A stretch of 64,000 nt of DNA from Massilia sp. 9096 (GCF_000745265.1 NZ_JQNN01000001.1:1426001-1490000); one strand, 5' to 3'; shown: positions 18,452-27,785, counted from the stretch's first letter. The notes: generated by a model not told the origin, from the letters alone. A program made the numbers and translations.

Positions 18452-21400
18452 TTACAGCGAGTTCAGGAACGCCAGCAGCGCCGCCCGGTCCGTCGCCGCC
18501 AGCTTGGCGAAGCGGTCGCGCGCCGCCGTGCCTTCGCCGCCGTGCCACAGGATCGCTTCCACCAGGTTGCGTGCGCGGCCGTCGTGCAGATAGCCGACGC
18601 TGGCGCCGTTGCCCATCACCTTGGCCGTGTAGCCGAGGCCCCACAGCGGCGACGTGCGCCACATATTGCCCTTGGCCTGGCCTTCGGCGAACTTGTCGGC
18701 CAGGCCGTCACCCATGTCGTGCAACAGCAGGTCGCTGTACGGATGGATGGTCTGGTTGCGCAGTTCGGCGAACAGGTGGCCGGAGCCTGTCTTCATCTCG
18801 GCTGTGTGGCATGCCGTGCAGCGCATGCCCGCAAACAGCTTGGCGCCGGCCGCGACCTGGTTCGGATCGACCCGGTGCTCATCCAGCGGCGACACGCCTT
18901 TCGGAAAGCCCGAGGCCAGGCTGCGCTGGGCCGGGACCGCGACCAGGGCCAGGTAGTTCGAGATCTTCTGCAGGTCGGCTTCGCTGATGCCGGCCTGGGA
19001 GCCGTTGGAGGCGCAGGCGCCGGGACCGTAGATGCAGGCGCGGTTCGGGTACACCGGCGAGGTCACGCCCATGTCGATCATCAGCGCTTCGGCCGCCTGG
19101 TGGCGCAGCGTGGCCTTCGACGCCTTCCAGCCGAAGCGGCCCAGGCGCACCGCACCGCTTTCCGGATCGTAGACGTAGTTGGCGACGCCGCGCACGCCGT
19201 CGGCGTCCGGCGCGGCGCGCACGCCTGCCAGGATGTCGGTCTCGGCAATCGCCTCGAGCAGGCCGGCGCCGATCATCGGCTGGGCCGAACGCAGCGAGGC
19301 CACCGCCGGGACCGGGCCTTCGAACGCGAGCACCGGCTTGCGCAGCTCCACCGTGCTGCCGTCGGCCAGCTGCACGTTCGTACTCTGGAAGCTGCCCACG
19401 CGCACCGCGGTGCCCCAGTTGGCGCTCGACTTGGCGCCGGCCATGCCGTTCATCTGCACTGCGGTGCCGTATTGCGGATGCGGCACCTGCGTGCCGGACG
19501 CGTCGATTGCGGCCACACGCACCGCCATCGCATCGAGCTTCTGGTTGAGCGCGTTCGGCGCCGGGCTGCGTCCGTTGTTGACGTGGCAACCGATACAGGC
19601 CGATTGGTTGAAGCGGGCGCCCTGCAGCCCGGCCACCGCCAGATAGGGATCGTTGCCCGGCTCGTTGTGCGCGCCGGTGGTGAAGTTGGCGTGGATCAGG
19701 CGGCGGCCCTCGACGAAGCGCTGGACGTTCTGCATGCCGGCGTTGTTCTGCGGCTGCTGGAACATGAACAGCGCATTGTCGGAGTAGTTGTACGAGACCG
19801 AACCGAGGCCGCCGGACAGCGTTTCCGGCGGCAATGGCACGGAATTGAGGCGCGGCTGCACGCCGTACCAGGGCCGCAGGCCGGTGCCGACCACGTAGAT
19901 CCATTCGGGGCCGTAGTAGCGGATGTTGCCGTTGTCGCCCTTGGCCTGCATGGCCTCAAGCGTGGAAAACATCGAGGGCGCGACTTCGATCGCGTCGCCG
20001 ACGACCAGTGCCCGGCTCGCCACGTCCTTGCCGTTCGGGAAGCCGTCGGCGTCGAGGTCGGCGCGGCCCGGGTACGCCCGGACCGTGAGCGTACAGCCGC
20101 TGTTGATGCCGCTGGCCACGGCGAGGCGGCCGGCGGCCGGGTAGGCGCTCGGTTTGCAGATCGTGGTACTACGGTCGGCCAGTTCGCCCGGGTTCATCCA
20201 GCCGTAGCCGGTGACGCCGGGGCGGTCGAAGCCGCGGAAGAACGCCACCTGGCCGGGCAGGAAGTCGACCTGGGTGTACTGGTTGTAGACCAGGGTCGGC
20301 TCGGTCACGCCCTTGACGTGGCTGTTGTCGATGATCTCGATGCCCCAGGTGCGGTTCTGGAAGTACTGTGGCACGAAGGTCAGGTAGTTGCCCGGACCCT
20401 TGTCGAGCGGCAGGCCGGTGGCCGGATCGACCGTGTCGTTGGGGCCGTAGCCGATTTCGTTCCAGTCTTCGCCGCGCTCGCGCCCGTGACGCGCCATCGC
20501 GCGCGCGCCGAAGCGCGTCACCAGGGTGCCGTCGGCGAGCGTGAACTGCAGCGTCTCGATCGGCTCGGCGGCGGCCGGCAGCGGGGCCCAGCCGTTGGCG
20601 CCGGCCGGGTACTTGAGCGCACTGGTGGCGCTGACGGGCAGGGTATTGTCGCTGCCCGGCGTCTTGAATTGCACCTCGTACAGCGAGTAGCCGTACTGGG
20701 TCGCACGGGCGATGCCCTGCAGGCGGATATAGCGCGCATTGGCGCCAAGGTTGAAGAATTCCTCCACGCCCCCCTTGCCGTCGCTGACGTAACGCAGCCG
20801 GGTCCAGGTCTTGCCGTCGTCCGAGCTCTGCAGTTCGTATTCCTTGCCGTAGGCATTTTCCCAGTTCAGCTTGAGGTAGCCGACCTGGGTCTTGGCGCCG
20901 AAGTCGAACTGGATCCAGGCGCCATCTTCGGGCTTGCTCGACCAGCGGCTGCCGAGGTCGCCATCGACCGCCTTGGCCGCGCCCGTGCCGTCGCTTTCGA
21001 TGCTCGAGGCCGCCGCAGTCGCAGTGAGCTGCACGCCAGGCTTGCTGGGGTCGACCGGGATCGGCGTCGGCTGCTGCGGTTCGCTGCCGGCCGGCGTGCC
21101 GGAAAAGGCCTGGATCTCGTAGATCGAATAGCCGTATTGCGTCGCGCGCTTGACGCCCTGCAGGCGCAGGTAGCGGCCCTGGCCGTTCAAACCGGTGAGG
21201 TCCTCGGTACCCCCTGGGCTGCCGTCGACGCTCTTGATCGTGTTCCAGTGAGTGCCGTCGTCGGACACTTGCAGCAGGTACTGGTCGGCGTGTGCGTTTT
21301 CCCAGACGATGTGGACGTGGTTGATGGTCACGGACTGGCCGTAGTCCAGCGTCAGCCACTGGTCATCCGTGAAGCCGCTGCCCCAGCGCGTGTTGGCATC

Positions 21401-21643
21401 GTGGTCGATCGCCGCTTGCGCCGACAGGTCGCCGCGTTCCTGGCCGCTGGCGTTCGCGCCGACCGGTGTCAGCGCGACTTCGGGCGCGCTTTCGGCCAGG
21501 CTGTGAGCCACGCGCGCCTGGCGCGTGGCCGGGTCGTCGCTGCCGGAGCCGCAGGCTGCGAGCATGGCGACGAGCAACACGGGGAGGGCGCGCGCGTATC
21601 GTGCGCACGCCGCTGAGGTTGGTAGTCGATGCCGTTGTGGCAT
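18452..21643 (-). CDS. Discoidin-di-haem (DUF1111) lipoprotein
   Basis: A 1063-residue exported lipoprotein. The signal peptide ends L-L-V-A-M-L-A-A-C-G-S-G, a lipobox. Two F5/8 type C (discoidin) domains follow, about residues 50-180 and 200-330, each with G-Y-S-I-Y-E or G-Y-S-L-Y-E near its end. The C-terminal half is a DUF1111 di-haem oxidoreductase with two haem c motifs, C-I-G-C-H-V-N-N-G-R-S and C-T-A-C-H. The ATG follows GGGAGAAACC, so I start here rather than at an in-frame ATG 36 bases upstream. Two carbohydrate-binding-like domains on a di-haem protein suggest an electron-transfer or peroxidase module held at a glycan surface; the substrate is unknown. Confidence 0.85.
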   Translation of the reverse strand: MPQRHRLPTSAACARYARALPVLLVAMLAACGSGSDDPATRQARVAHSLAESAPEVALTPVGANASGQERGDLSAQAAIDHDANTRWGSGFTDDQWLTLDYGQSVTINHVHIVWENAHADQYLLQVSDDGTHWNTIKSVDGSPGGTEDLTGLNGQGRYLRLQGVKRATQYGYSIYEIQAFSGTPAGSEPQQPTPIPVDPSKPGVQLTATAAASSIESDGTGAAKAVDGDLGSRWSSKPEDGAWIQFDFGAKTQVGYLKLNWENAYGKEYELQSSDDGKTWTRLRYVSDGKGGVEEFFNLGANARYIRLQGIARATQYGYSLYEVQFKTPGSDNTLPVSATSALKYPAGANGWAPLPAAAEPIETLQFTLADGTLVTRFGARAMARHGRERGEDWNEIGYGPNDTVDPATGLPLDKGPGNYLTFVPQYFQNRTWGIEIIDNSHVKGVTEPTLVYNQYTQVDFLPGQVAFFRGFDRPGVTGYGWMNPGELADRSTTICKPSAYPAAGRLAVASGINSGCTLTVRAYPGRADLDADGFPNGKDVASRALVVGDAIEVAPSMFSTLEAMQAKGDNGNIRYYGPEWIYVVGTGLRPWYGVQPRLNSVPLPPETLSGGLGSVSYNYSDNALFMFQQPQNNAGMQNVQRFVEGRRLIHANFTTGAHNEPGNDPYLAVAGLQGARFNQSACIGCHVNNGRSPAPNALNQKLDAMAVRVAAIDASGTQVPHPQYGTAVQMNGMAGAKSSANWGTAVRVGSFQSTNVQLADGSTVELRKPVLAFEGPVPAVASLRSAQPMIGAGLLEAIAETDILAGVRAAPDADGVRGVANYVYDPESGAVRLGRFGWKASKATLRHQAAEALMIDMGVTSPVYPNRACIYGPGACASNGSQAGISEADLQKISNYLALVAVPAQRSLASGFPKGVSPLDEHRVDPNQVAAGAKLFAGMRCTACHTAEMKTGSGHLFAELRNQTIHPYSDLLLHDMGDGLADKFAEGQAKGNMWRTSPLWGLGYTAKVMGNGASVGYLHDGRARNLVEAILWHGGEGTAARDRFAKLAATDRAALLAFLNSL

Positions 21644-22191
21644 GGTTTCTCCCTTCTGGTTGAGGTGGTCTGAAAACACTGGTTTTTTCCGGTCCGCTTT
21701 CCGGTCGACTACGCTCTTCGGCGCTTTTTTGCTTATTTAGAATGCAACAGTTGTAGTGTCTATGATAACCATCATATAATTAATGCAAAGAATGTCCGCA
21801 TTGACTGGCCTTTCCTGCGTGGATGCGGCAGCGTCTTGACGACGTCACCGCGCGGATTTTCTAACATACCGCTGAGTTCGTGGCGCACGCCACCGTGCGC
21901 ACGACACAATTTCCATGAGGAAACTATGACGCTACGATAGCGATAACATAACGGTGTGTCAAGACACGTCTGTACGATGGGTTGGCGTGACGCATCACGG
22001 AAAACCGCCACGCCACGCGGCTGGCGGCGAGCGCATGCAGATACGACAGACGCGACTGTGGCAGCGGGCTGCCGGCCCAGGCGTTTTCCGTGCCTGGACG
22101 TCTACACTGTAAAGCCCGAACCGGCTGGCGCCGGCCGGGGCGATGGTTGAGGGTGGTAGCAAGCGTCGGTGCCGGCCCGATTCGAGCGGCC
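21644..22191. other. 548-base intergenic region
   Basis: No convincing gene. The left part, near 21737-21785, is AT-rich and should hold the promoter of the di-haem lipoprotein. Short inverted repeats occur at 21956-21967 (GTGTC-AA-GACAC) and 21930-21942 (CGCTA-CGA-TAGCG). The reading frames here look like shadows. Confidence 0.4.
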
Positions 22192-22776
22192 TCATGACAC
22201 CTCCCCGATGGCATTCTTGCGATGACCCGCCCGCAGGAACGGCGTCGCCGCCAGCATGAGCGTACTCACCGCCACCAGCAGCCATAGGGCGGACCGGAAG
22301 CCCCCACTGGCGTCGCGCAACTGACCGACCGCCAGCGGTCCGACAGCGGCCACGCTGTAGCTGACCAGCAGCACGAAGCCATTCCAGGCGCTGGTCTCTT
22401 CGGGATGCCGCGTATTGTCGAGGGGTAGCGTCATCGACAGCGCGAATGAGCCACCGGTGCCAAACGCCAGTAGCGCCACCGCCAGGTAGGGCGATACCCT
22501 GTGCGCCAGCACGATCGCCAGGATGCCTGCCAGGGACGTCGTCGCGCCGAGGGCGAGCGGCAGGCGGCGGTCTTCGTCGCGGCTGAGGAAGCCGAATACG
22601 GGATTGGCCGCCATGAAGGCCAGCGTGAACGTGGCCAGCAGCAGGCCGGCATGGGACGCGGTCCAGCCGGCTTCGACATACATCGGCGCCAGCCACGATA
22701 TGCAGGCGTAGAACACGAAGTTATTGCAGGCGAAGAAGAGGGCGATCAGCCATGCAGTCCGGTCGCGAAACGGCAT
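22192..22776 (-). pseudogene. C-terminal half of an MFS transporter (CynX/NimT-like)
   Basis: A 194-residue frame covers only the second six-helix half of a major facilitator. It starts at R-D-R-T-A-W-L-I-A-L-F-F, the usual first residues of helix 7, and ends after helix 12. The pattern resembles CynX-type transporters. The first half is missing. Just upstream (22777-22941), in another frame, is an ATG with a good ribosome site (AGGAGAAGCGCC) opening a short coding stretch that runs into this one out of frame. I read this as a deletion-plus-frameshift remnant. It lies in the direction controlled by the TetR-type operator at 23217. Confidence 0.6.
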
Positions 22777-22962
22777 GCCGTAACGTTGCGCATCCGAAGC
22801 GGCGGCGACTGGCGCCGGGCTGCGCCGCCCGCCGGTACGGCCGGCCGTTGCGCGGCGTCGCGGTTGGCCACCTTGCCGACCACCGGGAACATTCCCGGGG
22901 CCATCAACAGGCGCGCACGGACGGGAGGATGGGATTGGACGGACATGGCGCTTCTCCTGCTC

Positions 22963-23193
22963 TTATTTGTGAATGAGGATGGTTTTCGGATTGGTGAACA
23001 GCTGGCGGCCTTCGTCACCATGCCCGGTGCCCAGGCGCGCCTGTTCGGCGGGGTGCGCCTCGAGTGCGTTCCCCATGGCCGGGTTGATCACCGCAAGGCT
23101 GACTTCGGTGGCGACGAGCTTTTCGCCAATGCTCAGGTAGGACGGTCCGTCGGATACGCAGTTCGCCTGCTGTGCGTTTGAGGTAGACATCAT
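22963..23193 (-). pseudogene. Possible aldehyde dehydrogenase N-terminal remnant
   Basis: A 76-residue frame whose middle, S-L-A-V-I-N-P-A-M-G-N-A-L-E, resembles the F-x-V-I-N-P-A-T-G-E segment near the start of NAD-dependent aldehyde dehydrogenases, with an upstream L-x-I-G-E-K-L-V-A strand. Nothing of the catalytic domain follows, so it would be a severely truncated gene. It begins 24 bases downstream of a TetR-type operator (23217-23230). The assignment rests on one short motif and is weak. Confidence 0.35.
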
Positions 23194-23216
23194 GTTCCTT
23201 AGTTTTAGTACTTGCG

Positions 23217-23230
23217 TAGACCGGTCGTCT
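23217..23230. promoter_or_regulatory. TetR-type operator copy A
   Basis: TAGACCGGTCGTCT, containing the palindrome GACCGGTC, sits just upstream of the 22963-23193 remnant on the minus strand. The same 14 bases recur at 26288 and 26382, and a variant at 23910. Confidence 0.75.
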
Positions 23231-23283
23231 CAGAAGCAGCCGAAAAAAAAGACACTTCGTCGGAAGTGTCCGAACCGGACCGG

Positions 23284-23889
23284 TCAATGAGCCAGGTGCA
23301 GCATTTGACGCGTCACCGCCATCGCCGAATCGAACGGTTCGGTGCCGCGTACGATCTTGACCATGACGCTGGCGCCGAGCCAGAGCTGGTACAGGCTTTC
23401 GGCGACCTGGCGCGGCGTGTCGTCGACGGTCAGCGAGCCTTCTTCGACGCCGCTTTCGATGGCGCTGGTCAGCCTGGCAATGATAGCCCCCGTGCCCGCG
23501 TTCAGGACCGCGCGCATCGCTTCGGACAGATCGGCCACTTCGGCCGCCAGCTTCACCGCGAGGCACTTGCCCTGGCAATCCAGGAAGGACTGGTTGGCGC
23601 GCCACATGTCGAAGTAATTCAGCAGTCGCTGCGCCATGGTCAAGCCTGGCTGTCCCATGACGGCATCGAGGTCGGCCAGGTAGTCTTCGAAGTAGCTCGA
23701 CAGGAGTGCCTCGCCGAACGCGTCCTTGGAATCGAAGTAGTGGTAGAAGGAGCCTTTCGGCACCTTCGCTTCCGTCAGGATTTCGTTCAACCCGACCGCC
23801 GAGAACCCCTTGCCGGACATGATGCGCTGCCCTACCGCGAGGATGTTGTCGCGGACGTCGGATGAATCTTGGGTGTGTGATTTAGCCAT
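23284..23889 (-). CDS. TetR/AcrR-family repressor
   Basis: A 201-residue regulator with an N-terminal TetR helix-turn-helix. The recognition region is G-L-N-E-I-L-T-E-A-K-V-P-K-G-S-F-Y-H-Y-F, about residues 33-52. The C-terminal ligand domain has a Cys pair in D-C-Q-G-K-C-L-A-V-K, as in electrophile-sensing NemR-like repressors. The operator variant at 23910-23924 is 21 bases upstream of its ATG, which suggests self-repression. Neighbouring enzymes (DJ-1/PfpI, SDR, hydrolase) fit a response to reactive aldehydes or quinones. That ligand class is inferred from the family and the Cys residues. Confidence 0.88.
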   Translation of the reverse strand: MAKSHTQDSSDVRDNILAVGQRIMSGKGFSAVGLNEILTEAKVPKGSFYHYFDSKDAFGEALLSSYFEDYLADLDAVMGQPGLTMAQRLLNYFDMWRANQSFLDCQGKCLAVKLAAEVADLSEAMRAVLNAGTGAIIARLTSAIESGVEEGSLTVDDTPRQVAESLYQLWLGASVMVKIVRGTEPFDSAMAVTRQMLHLAH

Positions 23890-23909
23890 GGATGTACTCT
23901 ACACATGAT

Positions 23910-23924
23910 TAGACCAGTCGGCTA
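23910..23924. promoter_or_regulatory. TetR-type operator copy B (variant)
   Basis: TAGACCAGTCGGCTA lies directly upstream of the TetR gene and downstream of the hydrolase stop. It keeps TAGACC and the trailing CTA of the other sites but differs in the centre. Confidence 0.6.
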
Positions 23925-23954
23925 TATCGATGCCAAATTTTTCGTCGATCCTGC

Positions 23955-24713
23955 TCACAGGCTGCCGGCTGCGCTTGCGGCCTGTTCGATTACCTTCGCA
24001 ACCTGGTCGGGATGCGCGATGAAGGCCACGTGGCTGCCGGCGACCTCGACCGTCTTGCTGCCGGCGCGTTTGGCCATGAAGCGCTCCAGGTCGGGATTGA
24101 CGGTGCGGTCGTCCTTGGACACGATCGCCCAGCTCGGTTTGCGCTTCCAGGCCGGCTGCGACACGGGCGCGGTCGCTGCCTGGACCGCCGGCGTCACCTG
24201 GGAGACGGCCATGAAACGGGCGTCCGCCACGGAAAGGTCGGCGGCGAAATCGGCATGGAACAGCGCCGGGTCGAAGAACAGGTGTCCGTCGGCGGCCTTG
24301 ATGCCTTTGGTGGCCGGCGCCATCCTGTCCGCGAGGTCCTTCAGGCTTTCACCGGCGTCCGGCTCGAACGCCGCGACGTACACCAGCCCCGCGACGCCGG
24401 GATGGTTGCCCGCTTCGGTGATCACCATGCCGCCATAGCTGTGGCCGACGAGGATGCTGCGTCCCGGCAGAGCGTCCACTGCGCGGGTCGTCGCCTTGAC
24501 ATCGTCCTCGAGCGAGGTTTCCGGCTGCTGCACGACGCTGACGTTGTAGCCATCGCGGGTCAGGATGTCGGCCACGCCCTTCCAGCCGGAACCATCTGCG
24601 AAGAAGCCGTGGACCAGGACCACGTTCTTCACGGGCGCCGGTGCGGCGGCGTGCGCGCCGATGGCGGCGAAGGAGAGGGCCAGTGCCGAAGCGATGCGGC
24701 TGAATTTGTTCAT
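23955..24713 (-). CDS. Secreted alpha/beta hydrolase
   Basis: A 252-residue esterase-like protein with a signal peptide (M-N-K-F-S-R, hydrophobic A-L-A-L-S-F-A-A-I-G, cleavage after A-H-A). The oxyanion segment is V-L-V-H-G-F-F-A-D-G-S-G-W. The nucleophile is in V-G-H-S-Y-G-G-M, the acid is probably the Asp in S-K-D-D-R-T, and the His is in A-G-S-H-V-A-F. This is the family of small periplasmic hydrolases often annotated as salicylate-esterase-like. It follows the SDR gene by 48 bases and is probably last in the DJ-1-SDR-hydrolase unit controlled by the TetR sites. Confidence 0.88.
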   Translation of the reverse strand: MNKFSRIASALALSFAAIGAHAAAPAPVKNVVLVHGFFADGSGWKGVADILTRDGYNVSVVQQPETSLEDDVKATTRAVDALPGRSILVGHSYGGMVITEAGNHPGVAGLVYVAAFEPDAGESLKDLADRMAPATKGIKAADGHLFFDPALFHADFAADLSVADARFMAVSQVTPAVQAATAPVSQPAWKRKPSWAIVSKDDRTVNPDLERFMAKRAGSKTVEVAGSHVAFIAHPDQVAKVIEQAASAAGSL

Positions 24714-24761
24714 GATGATGCTCCATTAATAGGTAAAAGAGGTAAAGGGCAGAGTCTGCCT

Positions 24762-25502
24762 TCAGAACACCTGTGCCGTGGGACGCAGCACGATTTCGTT
24801 GATGTCGACGTCGGCCGGCTGCTCGATCGCGAACGCGATGGCGCGCGCCACCGATGCCGCTGGAATCGCCTGCTTGTAGAATTCCAGTACGGTCTCCCTC
24901 GCGGTGCCGGAGGTGCTGTGCTTGAGGTCGCTCTCCACCGCACCCGGTTCGATCGACGTCACGCGGATCTTGTCGCCGACTTCCTGCCTGAGCCCTTCCG
25001 AAATCGCCGAGACGGCGAACTTGGTGCCCGAATACACGGTGCCTCCGGGTGCGAAGACCTTGACGCCGGCGACCGAGCTCAGGTTGATGATGTGACCGCT
25101 TTCCTGCGCGATGAAGCGTGGCAGTGCGGCGGCGATGCCGTACAGCGTGCCTTTCAGGTTGACGTCGATCATGGCGTCCCATTCGTCGGTGTTGACCTCG
25201 GCCATGGGGCGGATCGGCATCAGACCGGCGTTGTTGATCAACACGTCGAGCTTGCCGAAGTCGGCCACGGTCGCGGCCACGACCGCTTCCACCTGTTTCT
25301 TGTCGGTGACATCAAGGGCGTAAGCCTTGGCCGTGCCGCCAGCCGCCTCGATGCCGGCGACCACCTCGTCCAGCTTGTCCTTGCGGCGCGCGGCGATCGC
25401 CACGTGCGCGCCCTCGCTGGCCAGCAAGCGGGCCACCTCCGCGCCGATGCCGGTGCTGCCGCCGCTGATCAGGATGACCTTGTTTTTGATGCCTTCTTTC
25501 AT
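24762..25502 (-). CDS. Short-chain dehydrogenase/reductase
   Basis: A 246-residue classical SDR. The NAD(P) motif is S-G-G-S-T-G-I-G (residues 13-20), with A-R-R after the second strand favouring NADP. N-N-A-G, the catalytic Ser in N-L-S-S-V-A-G and Y-S-G-T-K follow. The ATG is preceded by AAAGGAATCGTC. Close relatives are generic oxidoreductases of the YdfG type with broad specificity. It is the middle gene between the DJ-1/PfpI protein and the hydrolase and is probably induced with them by electrophiles; the substrate cannot be read from the sequence. Confidence 0.9.
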   Translation of the reverse strand: MKEGIKNKVILISGGSTGIGAEVARLLASEGAHVAIAARRKDKLDEVVAGIEAAGGTAKAYALDVTDKKQVEAVVAATVADFGKLDVLINNAGLMPIRPMAEVNTDEWDAMIDVNLKGTLYGIAAALPRFIAQESGHIINLSSVAGVKVFAPGGTVYSGTKFAVSAISEGLRQEVGDKIRVTSIEPGAVESDLKHSTSGTARETVLEFYKQAIPAASVARAIAFAIEQPADVDINEIVLRPTAQVF

Positions 25503-25576
25503 GACGATTCCTTTGTCGCTAGGTTGTGGGTGGCGCGGCGCCTCCGCTCGGGAGGGCGTCTCGCCGCATTCGGGCA

Positions 25577-26257
25577 TCAGGCAAATTGCTGCATCAGCAG
25601 CGCGGCGGCTTCCGACGACGATGCCGGGTTCTGACCGGTGATCAACAGGCCATCGCGCACCACGTACGAGCCCCAGTCCGGACCGCTGGAATACACGCCG
25701 CCCTTGGTTTTCAATTCGTCTTCGACCAGGAAGGGCACCACGTTGGTCAGGCCGACGCCTTCCTCCTCGGTATTGGTGAAGCCGGTGACTTTCTTGCCCT
25801 CGACCAGCGGACGGCCGGCCGGCGTTTTCACATGGCGCAGCACGCCCGGCGCATGGCAGACCAGGGCAACCGGCTTGTTCGCGGCCAGGAAGGCTTCGAT
25901 CAGGGCGATCGAAGTCCGGTCTTCGGCCAGGTCCCACAGCGGGCCGTGGCCGCCGGGGTAGAACATGGTGTCGAAGTCGGCCTGGTCGACGCTGTCCAGG
26001 CGCACGGTATTGGCCAGCTGGGCGTTGGCGGCGGCGTCACGCTCGAAGCGGCGCGTCAGGTCGGTCTGGAACGACGGCTCGTTGCTCTTCGGGTCCAACG
26101 GCGGCTGGCCGCCCAGCGGCGAGGCCAGCACGACGTCGACGCCGGCATCCTTGAAGGCGTAGTAGGGGGCGGCCAGCTCTTCGAGCCAGAAGCCGGTCTT
26201 GCGGCCGGTGTTGCCCAGCTGATCGTGGGAGGTCAGGACGATGAGGACGTTTTTCAT
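25577..26257 (-). CDS. DJ-1/PfpI-family protein (class I glutamine amidotransferase-like)
   Basis: A 226-residue cytoplasmic protein with the nucleophile elbow A-L-V-C134-H135-A-P-G-V-L and the early motif D-G-x-x-P-G-G-H-G-P in the form [12 protein letters not shown]. This places it with Hsp31/YajL-like deglycases or glyoxalase III types, which handle methylglyoxal and similar carbonyls; the exact activity is inferred. GGAG precedes the ATG by eight bases. The frame stays open upstream of this Met, but the operator at 26288-26301 lies there, supporting the start chosen. It heads the minus-strand unit. Confidence 0.88.
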   Translation of the reverse strand: MKNVLIVLTSHDQLGNTGRKTGFWLEELAAPYYAFKDAGVDVVLASPLGGQPPLDPKSNEPSFQTDLTRRFERDAAANAQLANTVRLDSVDQADFDTMFYPGGHGPLWDLAEDRTSIALIEAFLAANKPVALVCHAPGVLRHVKTPAGRPLVEGKKVTGFTNTEEEGVGLTNVVPFLVEDELKTKGGVYSSGPDWGSYVVRDGLLITGQNPASSSEAAALLMQQFA

Positions 26258-26287
26258 GATGTGCTCCAATAAAAGCAAAAGTTTAAG

Positions 26288-26301
26288 TAGACCGGTCGTC
26301 T
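26288..26301. promoter_or_regulatory. TetR-type operator copy C
   Basis: TAGACCGGTCGTCT lies 30 bases upstream of the DJ-1/PfpI start, where a bound repressor would block the promoter of the three-gene unit. Confidence 0.8.
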
Positions 26302-26381
26302 CGTCCAAGGGTGCAGAGATCGACCATCGTTGCGGTGCGCTGGTTGTATGCTGCACCGATGGGAACCAAGATAACATCGAT

Positions 26382-26396
26382 TAGACCGGTCGTCTA
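26382..26396. promoter_or_regulatory. TetR-type operator copy D
   Basis: TAGACCGGTCGTCTA lies 80 bases beyond copy C in the same upstream region. Two sites suggest cooperative repression or a second promoter. Confidence 0.75.
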
Positions 26397-26752
26397 CGAA
26401 ATTTTAGAAAAAGTTTTGCACACACCCGCAAGCGCCGATCCTCACCATGCCAGGAGCGGCTCCAATCCTGTCACCTTCACCGTGAGTGCGGTCGACGATC
26501 CGTCCGATGCCGTCCCCGAAAACGCGGTCTACATCATGCCCAGATGTCAGTTCCATCTAAAAGCGCGACTGAACAACCAAGAGCGCGACTAGCAACGCCA
26601 GCACATCCAAACTTGCTTGCTGGACAAGACGGGCCGTACACTGTGCCTTTGGCAGCGTCCGCAATCGGCCTATTCCGTTGGAAAAACTCCCCTTGATACG
26701 AGCTTCGCCACCGTCTACCGTTATGTAAGCAAGTGGAGAGGCGGAGGCCGAG
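26397..26752. other. 356-base region without a supported gene
   Basis: After operator D the sequence has no credible reading frame or strong structure. It ends at an IS1182-type transposase remnant, so part of it may be the left flank of that element, but I see no terminal inverted repeat. Confidence 0.3.
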
Positions 26753-27093
26753 ATGATGGGACGTCAGGCAACCAAGCGGGAGCTGTTCGTTATGATCCGT
26801 CTAGACGAATACGTTCCTGAAAACCATCTGCTTAGGGCGGTGGATCGATATCTCGACCTGAGCGAATTTGCGAAAACCTGGCGGAGTCGTACAGTCATAC
26901 CGGTCGGCCGTCAGTCGATCCCGAGCTCATGGCGCGAATGCTGATTATCGGCTATTGCTACGGCATCCTCAAGCGGCAATTGCGCTTGCGTGGGCCCAGT
27001 GGCGCACATGATGAGTTTCTGCTGGCGGCAACGGTAGAAAACCTCCGTCGAATGGCAAAAACCTGCTGCCGGCACGGCAAAACAAGGGTTTAG
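26753..27093 (+). pseudogene. IS1182-type transposase remnant
   Basis: The start M-M-G-R-Q, then L-D-E-Y-V-P-E-N-H-L-L-R-A-V-D-R-Y-L-D-L-S, is the N-terminus of IS1182-family transposases. A frameshift near 26880 leads to G-R-P-S-V-D-P-E-L-M-A-R-M-L-I-I-G-Y-C-Y-G-I, still N-terminal. The frame then jumps directly to D-E-F-L-L-A-A-T-V-E-N-L-R-R-M-A-K, which is the normal C-terminus. The central catalytic domain is therefore deleted. The element cannot be active. It lies beside a broken fixH and may mark an old rearrangement. Confidence 0.75.
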
Positions 27094-27392
27094 TGATGAG
27101 TTAGCCGAACCAGAATGTACTCAGGCTTCCCATCTCCTGTACAGTTAATTCGTCAGAACTCCTTTTGCCTTGGAGTTTTTCAACACATAGGTCGAAAGCG
27201 GACGGTCGTGTATCAGCGTGCCGCTGCTCGCCAATCTGGCATGCCTTGGCTCTCAGTCGCCCAGTTTGCTGTATGAACAGGGCTAGCCGCTAAATTTCGT
27301 GTAGCCAGTCGCTCAATTTGATGTAATCGATGTCGCGGACGCGCCCAACCAGGCGCGTTATTGCATGGAATTGACCCAGATAAGGAGAACCC

Positions 27393-27785
27393 ACGCATAC
27401 GACTTCGCCGTTGTATACCCACCGCTGGCCCTGGCTGCTGATGCTGGGGCCGGCCACTGTCCTGGTCGGCGAGCACTTTGCACCTGGCGATGCACGCACG
27501 CTACCTGCCGGCACGAGGTCGGCTGGAGGGCCGGATCGACAGCTTCGGCTATCCATCGGTCGCGCCGTTCACGATCAGGCTGGCGCACCCGACCCTGCCC
27601 GAAAGGGACATCCTGCTGCACGTGCAAGCGGATGCCGACGGCAATTTTTCGGTGGCGTTGCCCGCTCTCGAGAAAACGCACTGGCAGGTGGCCGTGGAAG
27701 GCAGTCAACACGACTGGCGACTGCGCAGGCGCTGGGACTGGGGGCGCCAACCCGAACTCGTGATCAAGGCCGACGCCAATTTAAC
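27393..27785 (+). pseudogene. fixH: Broken fixH-like gene
   Basis: An AAGGAG box is followed five bases later by ACG, apparently a mutated ATG. The frame then reads H-R-W-P-W-L-L-M-L-G-P, the membrane helix at the start of FixH. The next portion (about 50 residues expected) is missing, and the sequence resumes in another frame at 27478. There G-R-L-E-G-R-I-D-S-F-G, F-T-I-R-L-A-H-P-T and H-W-Q-V-A-V-E-G match the periplasmic FixH domain. FixH helps assemble cbb3 oxidases. Loss of start, deletion and frameshift together mark a dead gene. It abuts fnr, a normal neighbour of the cco/fix cluster. Confidence 0.7.

Noticed and set aside
18404..21616. Plus-strand frame of 1070 codons
   Set aside because: It is antisense to the discoidin-di-haem gene, which has a lipobox, haem motifs and a ribosome site. 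The plus frame has only shadow-like composition.
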